The notes under the pieces: model-generated | The model's input: only the letters and a program-made list of their open reading frames with translations | Database searches by the model: none | Told to the model about the DNA's origin: nothing | Source of the DNA: Scenedesmus sp. ARA3 | Lineage: Eukaryota > Chlorophyta > Chlorophyceae > Sphaeropleales > Scenedesmaceae | Reading direction: 5' to 3' | Assembly (NCBI GenBank): GCA_004335835.1 | Contig: RWJK01001770.1 | Location: 1 to 64,000 of the forward strand | DNA: 64,000 nucleotides | Program-made: the position numbers and the translations under genes | Shown: positions 12,475-24,402 of the stretch, one piece after another | Position numbering within the stretch: position 1 is the first letter of the stretch | Layout: each line of letters opens with the position of its first letter

Positions 12475-15400
12475 TCAGTGCATCAGCAACAGCAGCGCTG
12501 CTGCAAGCAATATGGCAAGCAGCCTCACCAGGTCGTTGCTGAGCACTGTGGTGCTCCATGGGTCAGCCAGGTGGTCAGCCAGGTTCTGCAGGGGGGTCTT
12601 GCCGGTGGTGAACCACTGCAAGGCAAGAGCAAGCATCGCACAGCAGAGTCAGCACAAGCACCTTGCATCGGGTGCATGACTGCTTGTGTTCCCAAGCCCT
12701 ACAACAACAGGCTGCTTTACATGCTAAAAACCTTGCAAAATCCATGTTAAACAGGTCACAGCTACTAAAGATGGCAGCTGCTTGGCTCAGCAATTGAGAG
12801 AGGATAGTTACATGTGGGTCCTGGCACCATCTTGGAGCCACAACAGGTTGAACACAGGTCAGAGACCAGAAAAGGAGAGTGAGCACCGTACAACACACTG
12901 CACACTCTTGAGCACCAAATCTCTCATGTTACATCCAGAGACGTCTTACTGCGGTGCGCAACGGCACCCCACCTCACCGGCAGCTTGCTCTAAGTGCAAA
13001 CCACACCAACAGATAGCATGTTGTCGCAAATCAATGCATGCAAGCCGGCACCCAACCACCCGCTCTTCCCCCGCACCCTCCTACTTCCACACCCATCACA
13101 CATTGCTGCTGCACACCCATGCAACCTCAAAGCCCACCTGTGCCACGAAGCCGGCGCAGCCCAGCAAGCAAGGCAGGTTTTCCGCTGTCAGGCCCATCGC
13201 AAGCTGCATCAAATCCTAAAATCCCTCAGCCCCAAACCGAAACCTGCCGCACCTGTGCCACGAAGCCGGCGAAGCCCAGCATGGCCAGGCGTGCGTTCTT
13301 GATCTCCTTGAGCTTCAGCGTCTGCAGGCTGCTGCCCTTGGAGTAGCCCAGGGGGTCGAAGATGCCGCCGGGGTAGCCCACCTCGCCATCGGGCAGCTTG
13401 TTGTTGGTGAAGATGGGGTCCTGGTTCACGCTGCCAGGCTTGCGGATGTCCTGCAGCCTGCGGGGTGCGGTTTGATTGCAGCAAATATCAGCGAATAACA
13501 CGGGTTGGTTGTCGGTATGCAGTACGTCAGAGGAGGAGACACAGGAGATATGCGGCAAGCGGCGAGACCAACTGAGTTGACACCGCTGCGACGCTGCTTG
13601 CTTCGCCTCTCGGCTCATGCTTTACTGTTGCCTGACACGTCTTTCAATGCAGATGCATCAGCACCAGCTGCAGATGCCAGCAAGCCAACCCCAACGGCGG
13701 CCGCTGCTGCTGCTTAAGGCTGGTCCCTAGCCCAAAACAACCACCAGCTGCTTCGACTCCTCGCCCTGCTATGAAAGAAGCATCAGCTCTTCTGTTCTCT
13801 CCATTGCTCTCACCTGCGGAACTCCACGAAGGCGAACAGGAACATCATGGACGCGAACAGCGCGCTGGGGGGCGCAAAGTACTCGTACTTGCCGGCCTCG
13901 AACCAGGGCACCTGCGCGGCAGGCCCGCCCAGGCCCACGCTGTGGAACAGGTCGGGCACCAGGATGCCTGCTGCGCCCATCATGGCCCAGCGGCCGTTCT
14001 GCAGCTCAGCCTGCTGGTACCTGCAGGAAAATGGGAATGACGTCGCAAACACAGCAGTGACGTGTCAGATGAGGCCGACAGGAGAGACGGTATGGAGTTG
14101 GGGATGGGATAGGTCGAACGTGAACTGTGTAGCAGCTGCAGAGGGAACAGCTTGCTGTCTGGGATGGCCAGCTGCGGTGGTGCATATCAGCATGCTGATG
14201 ACAGCTGTTGCTGCTTGCGATGCACATCCATGCTGCTGCTGAACACAGCTGTCCATCAGCTAGAAGCGTAAAGAAGCGCTGGTTGGTGATGTCATGGCAG
14301 CTAAATCATGCACCGCCTGCACTGGTGAGCTGCATGCAAGTTGTGCAAGGATACTCTGCTGCCGCACCCACTGCTGCTGTGCCAGCTCAGGAACTCCTCC
14401 ACTCGGCCCTGCTGCTTCTGTCATGCGGTCAATCTCCCGTCAAACTCTGGTCAAACATTGGTCAAACTCCGGTCAAACTCACCACTTGAGCTTTGCTGGG
14501 TCCTTGCCCAGGCCGAGTGGGTCAAAGCCGTGGTCTCCCACCAGGGTGCCGTCCAGGTGATCGGGGAACTTGCTGCCAGGGAACCAGCTGGGGCGGTTGG
14601 CAGAAGCAGCCTGCACGGATGATTGCCAATATGTTAAAATAGATGCAGCTGCTGCGTAAGTCGAGACTTCTGCTTGATCTACGCAGTGCACAGTGATGAG
14701 TCATGCTGGTGTCCTGAATGATGAAGGTCAATCCTGCTGCTGATACATGCATCCGGCACAGCCGAGACTCCAAACAGCTGCTGCAAACAAACCAGGCATG
14801 CCACTCGCACAAGGCGCTTGCTCCCAACACGAACACAAAAGTGATGTGTGTGATGCAAGGCACGGCGAGACAGCAGCAAGAAGAGTGCTGCTGCTCGGCC
14901 GTGATGTGAGATGGCGGGAAAAAAGAGAGAGATCCCCACTGCCCCCAGACTGCAGCAAGCTGGATCTTCAAGGCACTATGATATACTGCACATCTGTTTC
15001 CTGCAGTGACGCTCCAGCAGCTGGTGCATGTCAGTCAGCTGGCTGATTGCTGCGGGTGGCGCTGACTGTGCACTGCCAAGCTGGTTACTGCCTGCAGCCC
15101 TGTGCAGTTGCTGCTAGTACCTGCTTGGCCTTCCAGTTGCCAATCCACTGCCTGGCAGATGCTACATTGTCTGCAGCGGCCTGCGAATTATTAGAGGATG
15201 GAGTCAGATCTGCTCCTGCACCTGGCCTGCTGCAGCTGACACCCGGGGTTGGTACAATCCGCCTGTCGCTGCTGCTGGCGCTCGTAATTCATCCCGTGCT
15301 CCCGAATAAGAAAGAGAGAGATAGGAACACGCAGAGTTACGGGGCACCACCGCACGCGCAGTGGTGTCACCAGGCACCGAGGGTCAACCCGAGCACCAAC

Positions 15401-15502
15401 AGCTGACCAGAGCTAGTTTTCAGCTATACAACACACCTTCACGCTCACGGAGCGAGCGCGGGAGGCCACTGCGGGCCGCATTGCAGACTTCTGTGCCAGC
15501 AT
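12475..15502 (-). CDS. Light-harvesting chlorophyll a/b protein of photosystem I (LHCA type), 268 aa
   Basis: This nuclear gene encodes a thylakoid antenna protein that binds chlorophyll and carotenoid and passes energy to PSI. Six exons read 15502-15437, 15180-15121, 14610-14483, 14020-13814, 13457-13253 and 12615-12475; the sum of 807 nt keeps frame throughout. Exon 1 is a short basic transit peptide ([18 protein letters not shown]). Mature features follow: [27 protein letters not shown], helix B with [12 protein letters not shown], and helix C with [13 protein letters not shown]. The chlorophyll-ligand Glu/Arg pairs are present, although helix C has NAR where NGR is usual. [16 protein letters not shown] follows. 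[18 protein letters not shown] and [11 protein letters not shown] point to LHCI rather than LHCII; the subtype is uncertain. The last 17 or so residues are unusually hydrophobic and read through a good GTGAGG donor, so the C-terminus may be spliced differently. Confidence 0.88.
14438..14482 (-). repeat. 11-bp tandem repeat (x4) at intron donor
   Basis: Four near-copies of GGTCAAACTCY lie in the LHCI intron after exon 3. On the gene strand the first copy begins with the splice donor GTGAGTTTGACC. Confidence 0.75.
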
Positions 15503-16664
15503 CTTTGCAGGTGTTTTTGGCTGCAGAACTGTCCTCCCAGACTGGATATGGCAGGAAGATTGAGTGGCAACAAGCTCTTCAGCAGCGGGCACGGGGTAAT
15601 CCTAGGATCGATTCAGGGCTGAGATCTCAGTGTTGTTTAGGGGTTCTAGCTGGCGGAAGCTCTGTATACGCCAGCTTCAGCCTTGCTTGAACACTGCAGC
15701 GCAGCAGAAGCCCGTTTAATGTGCTTTGTTTTATTTTGAGCCTGTTCTGTGCTTCTGTTGGCAAACCTCAAGATGTCGCACCATCTGGTTGTTCAAAAGT
15801 CGCCAGTGCACTGTGGTACCTGAGACAATGATCGAAGGAATAAATCACACCAACCCTTTTTGTCTTAAATCTTCAATCTTGCATCCCACATGATCAGGGG
15901 TGGCAGTACTGTACTTCAGGATTCAGTCATCAGAACTGGCTGCCTAACTAGCACAGAGCAATCCAGCCCCATATATACACAACATAGGCTTGCCGTGTAT
16001 GTATAAAGGGGTTCAGACGGACCTGCTGGTATCGGCATCGGTACCTGGCACATGGGCCGGGGCTGCAGCTGACGCTCTCACATGCATGTGCCAGCATGCA
16101 TGCTCCTCAGGCCGTACAGCCTGCGCAGCTACGTCCAAGACACTTTTTTACCGCACTGGATTGAACTGCGCTGCCATGTTGGCCATTTACAAAAGCATGC
16201 GCGATCGTGTCTTGTGCCAGTGTTGTTGGCGAACTCACAGTGGGGTTTGCGCTTCGTCTGCTACTTCCCTCACTCGGTGTCAGTCATGTCACTAATCGCT
16301 AAGGGACTATGATTGCTACACACGCCTGGATGGTACATAAGTTGCAGCAGCTGTCGTTTGTGTCCTGTCAAGGTACAGCACCTTCAATTTAGGGCCATGT
16401 TCTTGTAACCTGTGTGAAGCGATGAATTGAAAACTTGCAAAATCGTACCCACCGATGATGTCGACAGAGCACACCCCCATCAGCAGCAGCAGCTGCTGCT
16501 GCTGCCTGGTGCTGCTGCCTGAACAGCCAGCTAGCTGACCTGTTGGCAATCGCTACGTTGGTCTGAAGCAAACGACACAATCAGCTTCGTACCAACCTTA
16601 AGAACAGCTGGACGATGCCGTGGGCTGGCACTGCGGCAGGCCACTTCTTTTGGCAGTTTTGCAG
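15503..16664. other. Divergent intergenic region
   Basis: This lies between the LHCI gene (leftward) and the ion-channel gene (rightward). It should hold both promoters and probably the channel's 5' exon(s). I could not place a transit or leader exon for the channel. An in-frame ATG at 16615 is one possible start. No other coding pattern was found. Confidence 0.4.
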
Positions 16665-19600
16665 TTACCATGTGCAGAGGGCGCAGCTGCTTGCCAGCTT
16701 CAGCCACCGCCTGCTGGTGCTGGCGTGTGTCAGCCTGGGCTGCGTGACAGCAGGAGCACTGCTGTACTATGTGGTGTCTGGTGAACCACTGGTGGCGTGC
16801 CTGTTCAAGAGCTATGGGTAGGTGGAGCTCTGCTGCACAGTGGAGCAGTGCGAGCAGCAGTTGCTCTGTTATCATGATGCATGGTCCTTACTACAACTGG
16901 CACTGGTCATCGTACGCATAATATTGGAGAATTTCACAAGCATGATCCATTTCCACCCGGCAGCCAAGGATGGTAATTATCTCTCAGCACAGCAAACACA
17001 AATGTTGCCCAACTTTGAGTCCTGCAAGCTCTGGAGTGCTTCTCCTGTAAGCACGTGTCTTCTAGACCACACCCAGCCCAGCCAGCTGCCACTGTTCCGC
17101 TGCCACCACCACCACGGCCGCTGCTGCTGCTGCTGCAGAGTTATGTTCCGTGCGCCGGGCTTTGTGGTGAGCCAGGAGCAGACGCTGGCTGCCACGCTGG
17201 TGCTCAACACCATGTTCATCTTCAGCGTGTTTGTGTTTGCCACGCTCATCGGCCTCGTGGGAGACGAGGTCAAGCAGTCGGTGAGCAACGACAGGGCTGT
17301 GTGCCCTTGCAGGCCAGCAGCTGAAGCATGAGGACGAGGAGGACCTGCACAGATGTACCTTAGCAGCAGACACAGCAGTGAAACACAAAGAAATATGTAA
17401 AGATGGACAGTCTATATGTAGAAATGTTCTTGCTGCTGCTGCTGCTGCTGCTGCTGGGGTCCCAGATCCAGGCCATGCGCAACGGCGACGTGCCGCTGCA
17501 GCTGCGCGGGCACACGCTGGTGCTCAACTGGAACAGCCTCACGCTGTCGCTGCTGCGGCAGCTGTACCACGCGCAGCACGACCCCAAGCACTGCCTGTAC
17601 CAGCGGCCAGTGGTGGTGCTGGCGGGTGAGCACCAGGCGGCAGGGGCGGTTGCAAAACGATTGAGGATGGAGATGCTGGTGAACAAGAGCAGCTGCAGCA
17701 GCAGTAGCAGGCACTAGCGGCTGCGCTCAGAAGCAGGTCTTGATGAGCACCTTTGTATGCAACTGCATGTAGGAGCAGTGCTCACATGCATGACAGAGCA
17801 CTGCAGGCTTGTTCACACGGCATGCGGCATGGAAGCAACAGCATCACAGCAGACTCTGAGCTTGCAGGACGCAACCCATCACCAGTCACTCCAACTTACA
17901 CCACTGCGTATTCCTGCCCTGCACGTTGCTGCTGTTGCTGCTGCTGCTGCTGGCGCCAGACCGGCCCAAGGCTGAGATGGATGCCGTGGTGCTCACCACC
18001 ATGAAAGGGCTCAAGTTTGAAGTCTTTTTGAGGTCAGGGCGGCCCAGCAGGCAGCCTGACCTGCAGCGAGTTGCTGCTGCAGCTGCGGGCACTGTGCTGC
18101 TGCTGCAGCCGGAGCCATGCAGCAGTGAGGCAGCTGCAGAGGCACTCAAAGCCACCACGCTTATCAGCTTGAGGGCCCTGCAGCTGACGCAGGCCCCCAG
18201 CAGCTTGTCATTTAACACGTTACTATCGCCGTTACATCTGGCAGGCGCAGCTTGGCAGCACTTCAGCAGCTGGTGCAGCAGCAGCAGCAACAGCAGCAGC
18301 ATGCTAGGCAGCAAGGAGCAAAGCAGCAGGATATGCGGCAGTGCTGCAGCACCAGCAGCTGCTGGTGCTGCTGCAGCAGCAGCAGCGATGCGCGTGGTGG
18401 TGCAGGTGCCCCAGCTGCCGCGTGATGATGATCTGTTGGGTTTCCTGCACAGCACCACGGCCAGTGTGAGCAAGGTGCAGGGGGCACGCCTACTGAGCCA
18501 GCGCATGCTGGACAGGTAGGGGCATGCATGTGTTGGGTGTGATATATATACGGTATATGCCAAGGTGTTTGTAAACCCGGCTCTGGTAAGCAGCATACAG
18601 TTGTTCATAGTGCACAACAACTGCTGCAAAGTGTATCAGCAGCAGCAGCAAGGAAGCCACAGGCACCGTAGCACAGATATGTATGGCTGTCGCTGCACTG
18701 CTCACCCGGTGTGCACGCCATTCTGCTGCGTGCATGTGCCGTCAATGCGTTGTGTGTAGCAGCGTCTCCCCCCTGTGCGTCACTTGCACACCGCCGGATC
18801 CTGTTGTGCTACACCACTGTGTCCCTCTGTCATGGCCATAACTCCTGCCGCTGCCCTGCAGGCTTGTCGCGCAGACGGCAGTGCAGCCAGGCGTAGGCCA
18901 GGCCTTCCGCGAGATTGTGCGCGCCGGCGCAGATGCAGCGCAGCTCTGCTGGTGCGAGGTCCCTGCAGGCTGCCAGCTGGAGGGTGCCAGGTTCCGCACA
19001 GCGCGGCAGGCCTTTCCTCATGCTGTGGTGCTGGGCGTGCTGTCTGCTGCAGATGGCCAGCTCATATTGAATCCACCTGATGAGGCGCGGCTGGCTGCAG
19101 GAGACCGGCTGCTGGGCTTCACGCGGCAGGGTGCGCTGGCTGGCGGCTGGTTTGAAAAGTGTTACAAATTGTGTTACAAATAGCTGGTCAGGTTGTTGGG
19201 ACGGTTGGGTGGCGGTGGACGGCCCTGTGGTGTAGCTGGCAGGTAAGATTGTCTGCTGCTGTAGGCAAGGGTTGCCAGGGCACCTGCTGTCTTACTACTA
19301 GGTTCAATGAGAGCGCCAGCAGAGAAACCCTGTATGTTGCAACACAACATACCTGCAGTAACCTTCTCACTTGGCAGGGTTGGCATGCACAATTACATCG
19401 TCTTGCTGCATGCGCTGCAATCCTTGGTTGCTGCCACTGCGTGCTTGCAGCCAAGATGCAGCCAGCAGCCTCCGGCAGCAGCAGCAGCAGCTGCGGTGGC
19501 GGCTGGCGCTGCCTGGGCCGCTCCCTCAGCAGGGCCAACAGCATGTCAAGCAACAAACTGCACGTGGTGCCCAGCAGCAACTCGGTCAGCACCCTGACAG

Positions 19601-20225
19601 GCCTCGAAACAGACAGCACGCCGCGATACTTGCGGCCGCGAGCGATCAAGGTTATAGTGCTGGGTTGGCCGGAGGCAGCAGTAGACAAGCTGCTGAACAG
19701 CTTGCAGGACACTGCTCCTGAGGGGAGTGTATTCACTGTGCTGCACAGCAGTCCACAGCCGCAGGGAGGCGCTGGCATGCATGCAGCAGCAAGGACTGCT
19801 CCGCCGAGTGAGGCAGCGTCAGCAGTTGCGAGTCCGAAGCGGGGTACACAGCAAAGTAGCCAGCAGCTGAATCAGCTGCTGCAACACCAGCAGCAGCCTG
19901 CAGGGCATGCAGAGGAGCCGGAACAGCAGCAGCAGCAGCAGCAGCAGCAACGCTTTTCAGTGCGGCACATACACGTGCCAGAGCCCTGCAGTGTAACTGC
20001 CCTAACTGCGGCTGGCATTGCAGATGCAGATGCTGTCATCATCGGTGGTGCTCTGGCTCCTGTGCATGGCCATCACACTTGCAGGATGGCAGGTGGTGGC
20101 TTAGTCTGCACGTGTGAATCTGATGCTATGGCTGTCGCTGCGCTGCTAGCAATACAGCAGGCACTGCAGCAGACAGCAGCGCAAGCGCCTGCAATGGCAG
20201 GCGCAACGGAGTGCAGCAGTAGCCC

Positions 20226-20261
<36 letters not shown>

Positions 20262-21144
20262 ATTACCAATCAGCCCGCGCAGGAAGAAGGCAGGCCAGCA
20301 GCAGCCAAACAAAGGGAACAACAACATCAGCAGTTCAGCAGAGCACAGCAGCAGCAGGCGGCAGCACGACAGCAGCATACGGCTGCACGTGGTTGCTGTG
20401 CTGAGCAGCTACAGCGTGCGGCGAGCAGCGCAGGTGTTCCTGGGCAGCATGCTGGTGCGCAACTTCAGCTATGAGATCATGGTGCTTGATGAGTATGCAG
20501 GGGCCATGCTGCTGCAGGTGAGCAGCAGCGAGTGACACACCAGAAAGTGTGCGGCTGTGTTGGGGCATTGGTGCAGGTCTGCTGCTTCTGCAGCATGTAG
20601 CTAGCAAGCGCTTTGCTACTGTGCTGGCCTCTGCAGTAGCGGAGCTGCTGGTAGTGTGTGTTTGCAGCCATTGTCCTTTGCATGCATAAACCAGCGCTGC
20701 ACTGCCACTGGCAGCATGCTGCCAAGCCCTCCTCACCTGACCACAGCTGCCACACATTGTACACGGCAGCTGATGAGCTGAAAAGCAACTCCTGGCTGCA
20801 CTTGTTTTTTCAGTGCACTTTTGCTGTTGCGCTGCTTACGCACCACCCTGCAGGTGGCTCAGGACCCCGTGACCACGCTCGTCATGAGCCAGCTGCTGAT
20901 GAAGGCCTCAGGCAAAGGGCTGCACATGTGGCCGCCTGCTGTTCTAGGCCTGCAGCCCGGCAGCAGTGTCAGCTTCAGCACGATATCAAAGGCAGCGCGG
21001 CGGCGCAGCAGCACGGCGCTGGGATACAGGCGAGCCAGCGGCAGCATGCTGCTTGCTCCGCTGACTGATGAGGTGTTTGTGCTAGATGAGGGGGACCGGC
21101 TGGTGGTGATTGCCGACAGCCAGGATCAGCTGCAGCGGCAGTGA
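16665..21144 (+). CDS. CASTOR/POLLUX-type ion channel (5' end unresolved), about 879 aa seen
   Basis: Recognisable exons are 16665-16817, 17139-17280, 17466-17625, 17960-18515, 18862-19130, 19451-20517 and 20854-21144 (TGA), with matching phases. The family forms tetrameric cation channels with cytosolic NAD-binding RCK-like domains. Plant members act in the nuclear envelope or plastid and shape calcium or potassium signals. Seen here: a membrane helix (LLVLACVSLG...), a short loop (FKSYGVMFRAPGF), then FIFSVFVFATLIGLVGDEV and AMRNGDVPLQLRGHTLVLNW, the family's first Rossmann strand. Later parts match the middle and C-terminal RCK-like lobes: VIVLGWPEA, VLSSYSVRRAAQVF, MSQLLMKASG, DEVFVLDEGDRLVVI. 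A large Ser/Gln-rich insertion (about 19800-20390) interrupts the second lobe. Only two clear membrane helices are visible, where plant members have four, so N-terminal exons may be missing. Confidence 0.75.
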
Positions 21145-21895
21145 GAGTGGCCAGAAGAGATTAATGCAGAGGAGGGAGCTGCGCGCTCCTCTGTCATTCG
21201 GGTGCTGTACAGCACATGTGTGCCAGGCAGGCGGGGAGTGTGCATGTTGCTGAACTATGCATGCACAGGCTGTGTACACATGTTTGTTTCATGGCCACCA
21301 GTTGTGCTACACGTGCGTGAAGCCCACGCCGTGAATTGTCGAAGAAACATGGAGTCTGTTGTCTGCAAGTTTTATCACTTGCACCTTGACTGCTTCTTTG
21401 AGAAGATCTTTGACAAGAAGCAATAAACGTCCACTTCTGGGGTGCCAGCTGTTGGTACCTTGGTGTGGACTACCGGCAGTGTTCTCCACACAGCTGGGGT
21501 TCCTTTTCTGCTAATAAATTGGTTTTGCTCAGCAAAAATGCTGGCCTATCTTGGATGCTCGCAGCCTGATGCTGTTGTTGGGCTGTTGTGTAGAGTTGCT
21601 GCATCTCCAATGTGCAGTACTTGGTTGTACTGCTCTCGCTGGTGGTGCTGCAGGTTGCAAACCGGTGAACAGGGTTAACATACATGCTTTTCTTTCTTCG
21701 CGTATTCACGCATGGTGAAATAGCACGTTGACGTGTTCACTGGCACCCTCAACCCCACCCAGGTGACAAGGATAACCCTTGAGTACAATTGGCTGCCGAC
21801 CCTGCAAGTCGCATTGCCTTTCTGACGTTTAGTTCGGACCTTTGATTGTCCCTGCAGTTTGCCATACCTGCTGCTGGCCGGAAGCCCTTGTCAAG
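21145..21895. other. Intergenic between channel and KAS genes
   Basis: This holds the 3' UTR of the channel and the promoter of the KAS gene. AATAAA-like strings occur at about 21421 and 21513, but no clear TGTAA. No additional gene is supported. Confidence 0.4.
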
Positions 21896-24369
21896 ATGCA
21901 GACACTGAACAGCAGGCGTGCGTTCTCCTCGTCTCGGGCAGCCACCCGCTCCCGTACAGGTATGTAGGCAGTGAAGAGCCCCGCGATCGGCTGCTGCTGC
22001 ACACACGCCTCCGAATTGCTTGATGTAACGCCTGTTCGAACTGAGTGCTGCCGGCCAACGCGTGCACGCTGGGCACTTTCTGTGTTCGCAGGTGCCGTCT
22101 CATGCAGGGCCTCCGCAGTGCGTGATCCATCCAAGCGCGTGGTGATCACTGGCATTGGCCTGTGCAGTGTGTTTGGAAACGACCCAGACACCTTCTATGA
22201 CAGGTGGGCCACTGCCCTAGCGTTAGAGCAGGCACATTGTGTGCAAATGGTTAGCCTTGACGTCCTTGCATGGCCCTGTAACGGCCCTGGCCTGATGCAG
22301 CTCCCAGCAGTTGCCGCACAGTCAGCAGCAGCAGCACAGCAACTGATGCAGCCGCAGCTGACGTTGTGCAGACACAAACTCTGTATTCGCTTGAGATTAA
22401 GGGCAAGCCAGCTGTCACAAGAGTCAATGGATATTCATGGCATTTTGTTAGTACTAATGTACTGCTGCTGTTGCTGCTGTGCAGGCTGCTGGCTGGTGAG
22501 AGTGGCGTGCAGGCCATCAACCGCTTCGATGCTTCAGAGTTCCCCACCCGCTTTGCTGCACAGATCAAGAACTTTGACGATGAGGGGTGAGCAGCATGCA
22601 GCAGCAGGAGCAGCCGGCACGCGCTGTGTTGAACTTGCAGCACTAGTACTCCACAACACGCTTTCTGCGGCTGGTAAAAACATCAGTCACGGACGCGCAC
22701 CACTTTGGACCCACTCCTGCTTTGCTCACATGCGTGCAAAGCAGCATCCTCTCCCAGCCTCGTTTGTACTAGCAGCATGCGTCACCAGCAGCCCCTGCTC
22801 ATCCCCTTAGCTGCACCTAACCAACCCTGCAAGCCCTCGTCCACCATGCATCGCCACTCAAACACACCCATGCACAACCCCACACTCACACACAACCCCA
22901 CACTCACACCCTCCTCTGCACCCGCTGCCAACTCAACACACACGCAGCCTCATCGACCGGAAGAACGCGCGCCGCTACGACGACTGCCTCAAGTACACCA
23001 TGGTGTCAGGCAAGAAGGCCCTGGCAATGGCAGGCCTGGACAAGGAGGCCAATGCGTCTGCCTTCAGCCAGCTGGACCTCACCCGCTGCGGCGTGCTGGT
23101 GGGCAGCGGCATGGGAGGCCTGTCTGTGTTCCAGGACGGTAAGTGCTTCAGGATGCTGCAGCAGCTTGCATGATGCCATCTGCTTGCTGGAGGCTTTCGT
23201 CTGCTGCAACAGTTTGACTACCTAGCAGGATTGGGCTTGTACCTTGTAGGCGTAGCATCGACAGACTGCGTGGGCAGCGGCATTGGAAAACTGTATGTGT
23301 TCCAGGACGGTGAGTGCTTGGAGATGCTGCAGCAGCTCTAGTATCTAGCAAGGCTGGGCTTGAAATACGTAGGCGTAGTATTGACAGACGGCGTGGGCAG
23401 CGGCATGGGCAGCCTGTCTGTGTTCCAGGACGGTGAGGGCCTTGGGCGCGGCAAAACCTTAAAATGCAGCAACTGAAACACCTAGAGCAGGGCTGTGCAT
23501 GTGCAAGGCATGCTGTTGACGGGTGGCGTGGGAAGTTGGGGAGCTTGTTGAGCAGCTGCAGTGCTGTGGCGGTGACGAGTCTTGTCATCTCTGCGGGCAG
23601 TTGTGCCAGCCGTGCCTCGTGCCTGCCACCTGTGAGGCTGACAGCACTGCACCGCCCTGTCCAATCACACAACAGCGAAATGCTCGCTTGTGCTTGTGTG
23701 TCTCAGTCCTAGACTGGTCAGTCACTGTGAACTTTGCTTGTGAACTTCGCACCTGTGCAGGCGTGAAGAACCCGGTTGAGAAGGGCTTCAAAAAGATCAG
23801 CCCCTTCTTAGACATCATCGTCAGATCTTGACTGAACACTCACTGTGAACCTCGCGCCTGTGCAGGTGTGAAGAACCTCGTTGAGAAGGGCTTCAAGAAG
23901 ATCAGCCCCTTCTTCATCCCCTACGCCATCACCAACATGGGCGGCGCGCTGCTGGCCATCGACACTGGCTTCATGGGCCCTAACTACTCCATCAGCACAG
24001 CGTGCGCAACCGCAAACTACGCATACGTGTCCGCAGCCAACCACATCAGGAACGGTGACGCAGACGTGATGGTAGTGGGCGGCAGTGAGGCGCCGATAAT
24101 CCCGGTGGGCCTCGGCGGCTTTGTGGCGTGCCGCGCGCTGAGCACACGCAACGACGAGCCGCAGAAAGCCTCAAGGTATTTTGCGGTGGCCGCTTTGGCA
24201 AAACGCTGGCCAGGCTGGCAGCAGGCGGCATGGCTGCTGTGATGTGTTGGGGGATCTGGCAGCGATGACGCAGTGTGTGCTAGACACAGCACACCTGCTG
24301 CATACGCTTTGCCAAAGAGAGGGACAATGCATGTGGATGTAGCCGCCACGCCTGACGCTCTAAGCCATG

Positions 24370-24402
<33 letters not shown>

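Noticed and set aside
13038..13346. Proline-rich plus-strand open frames of about 100 codons
   Set aside because: They overlap the LHCI intron and exon on the other strand and arise from the pyrimidine-rich intron sequence.
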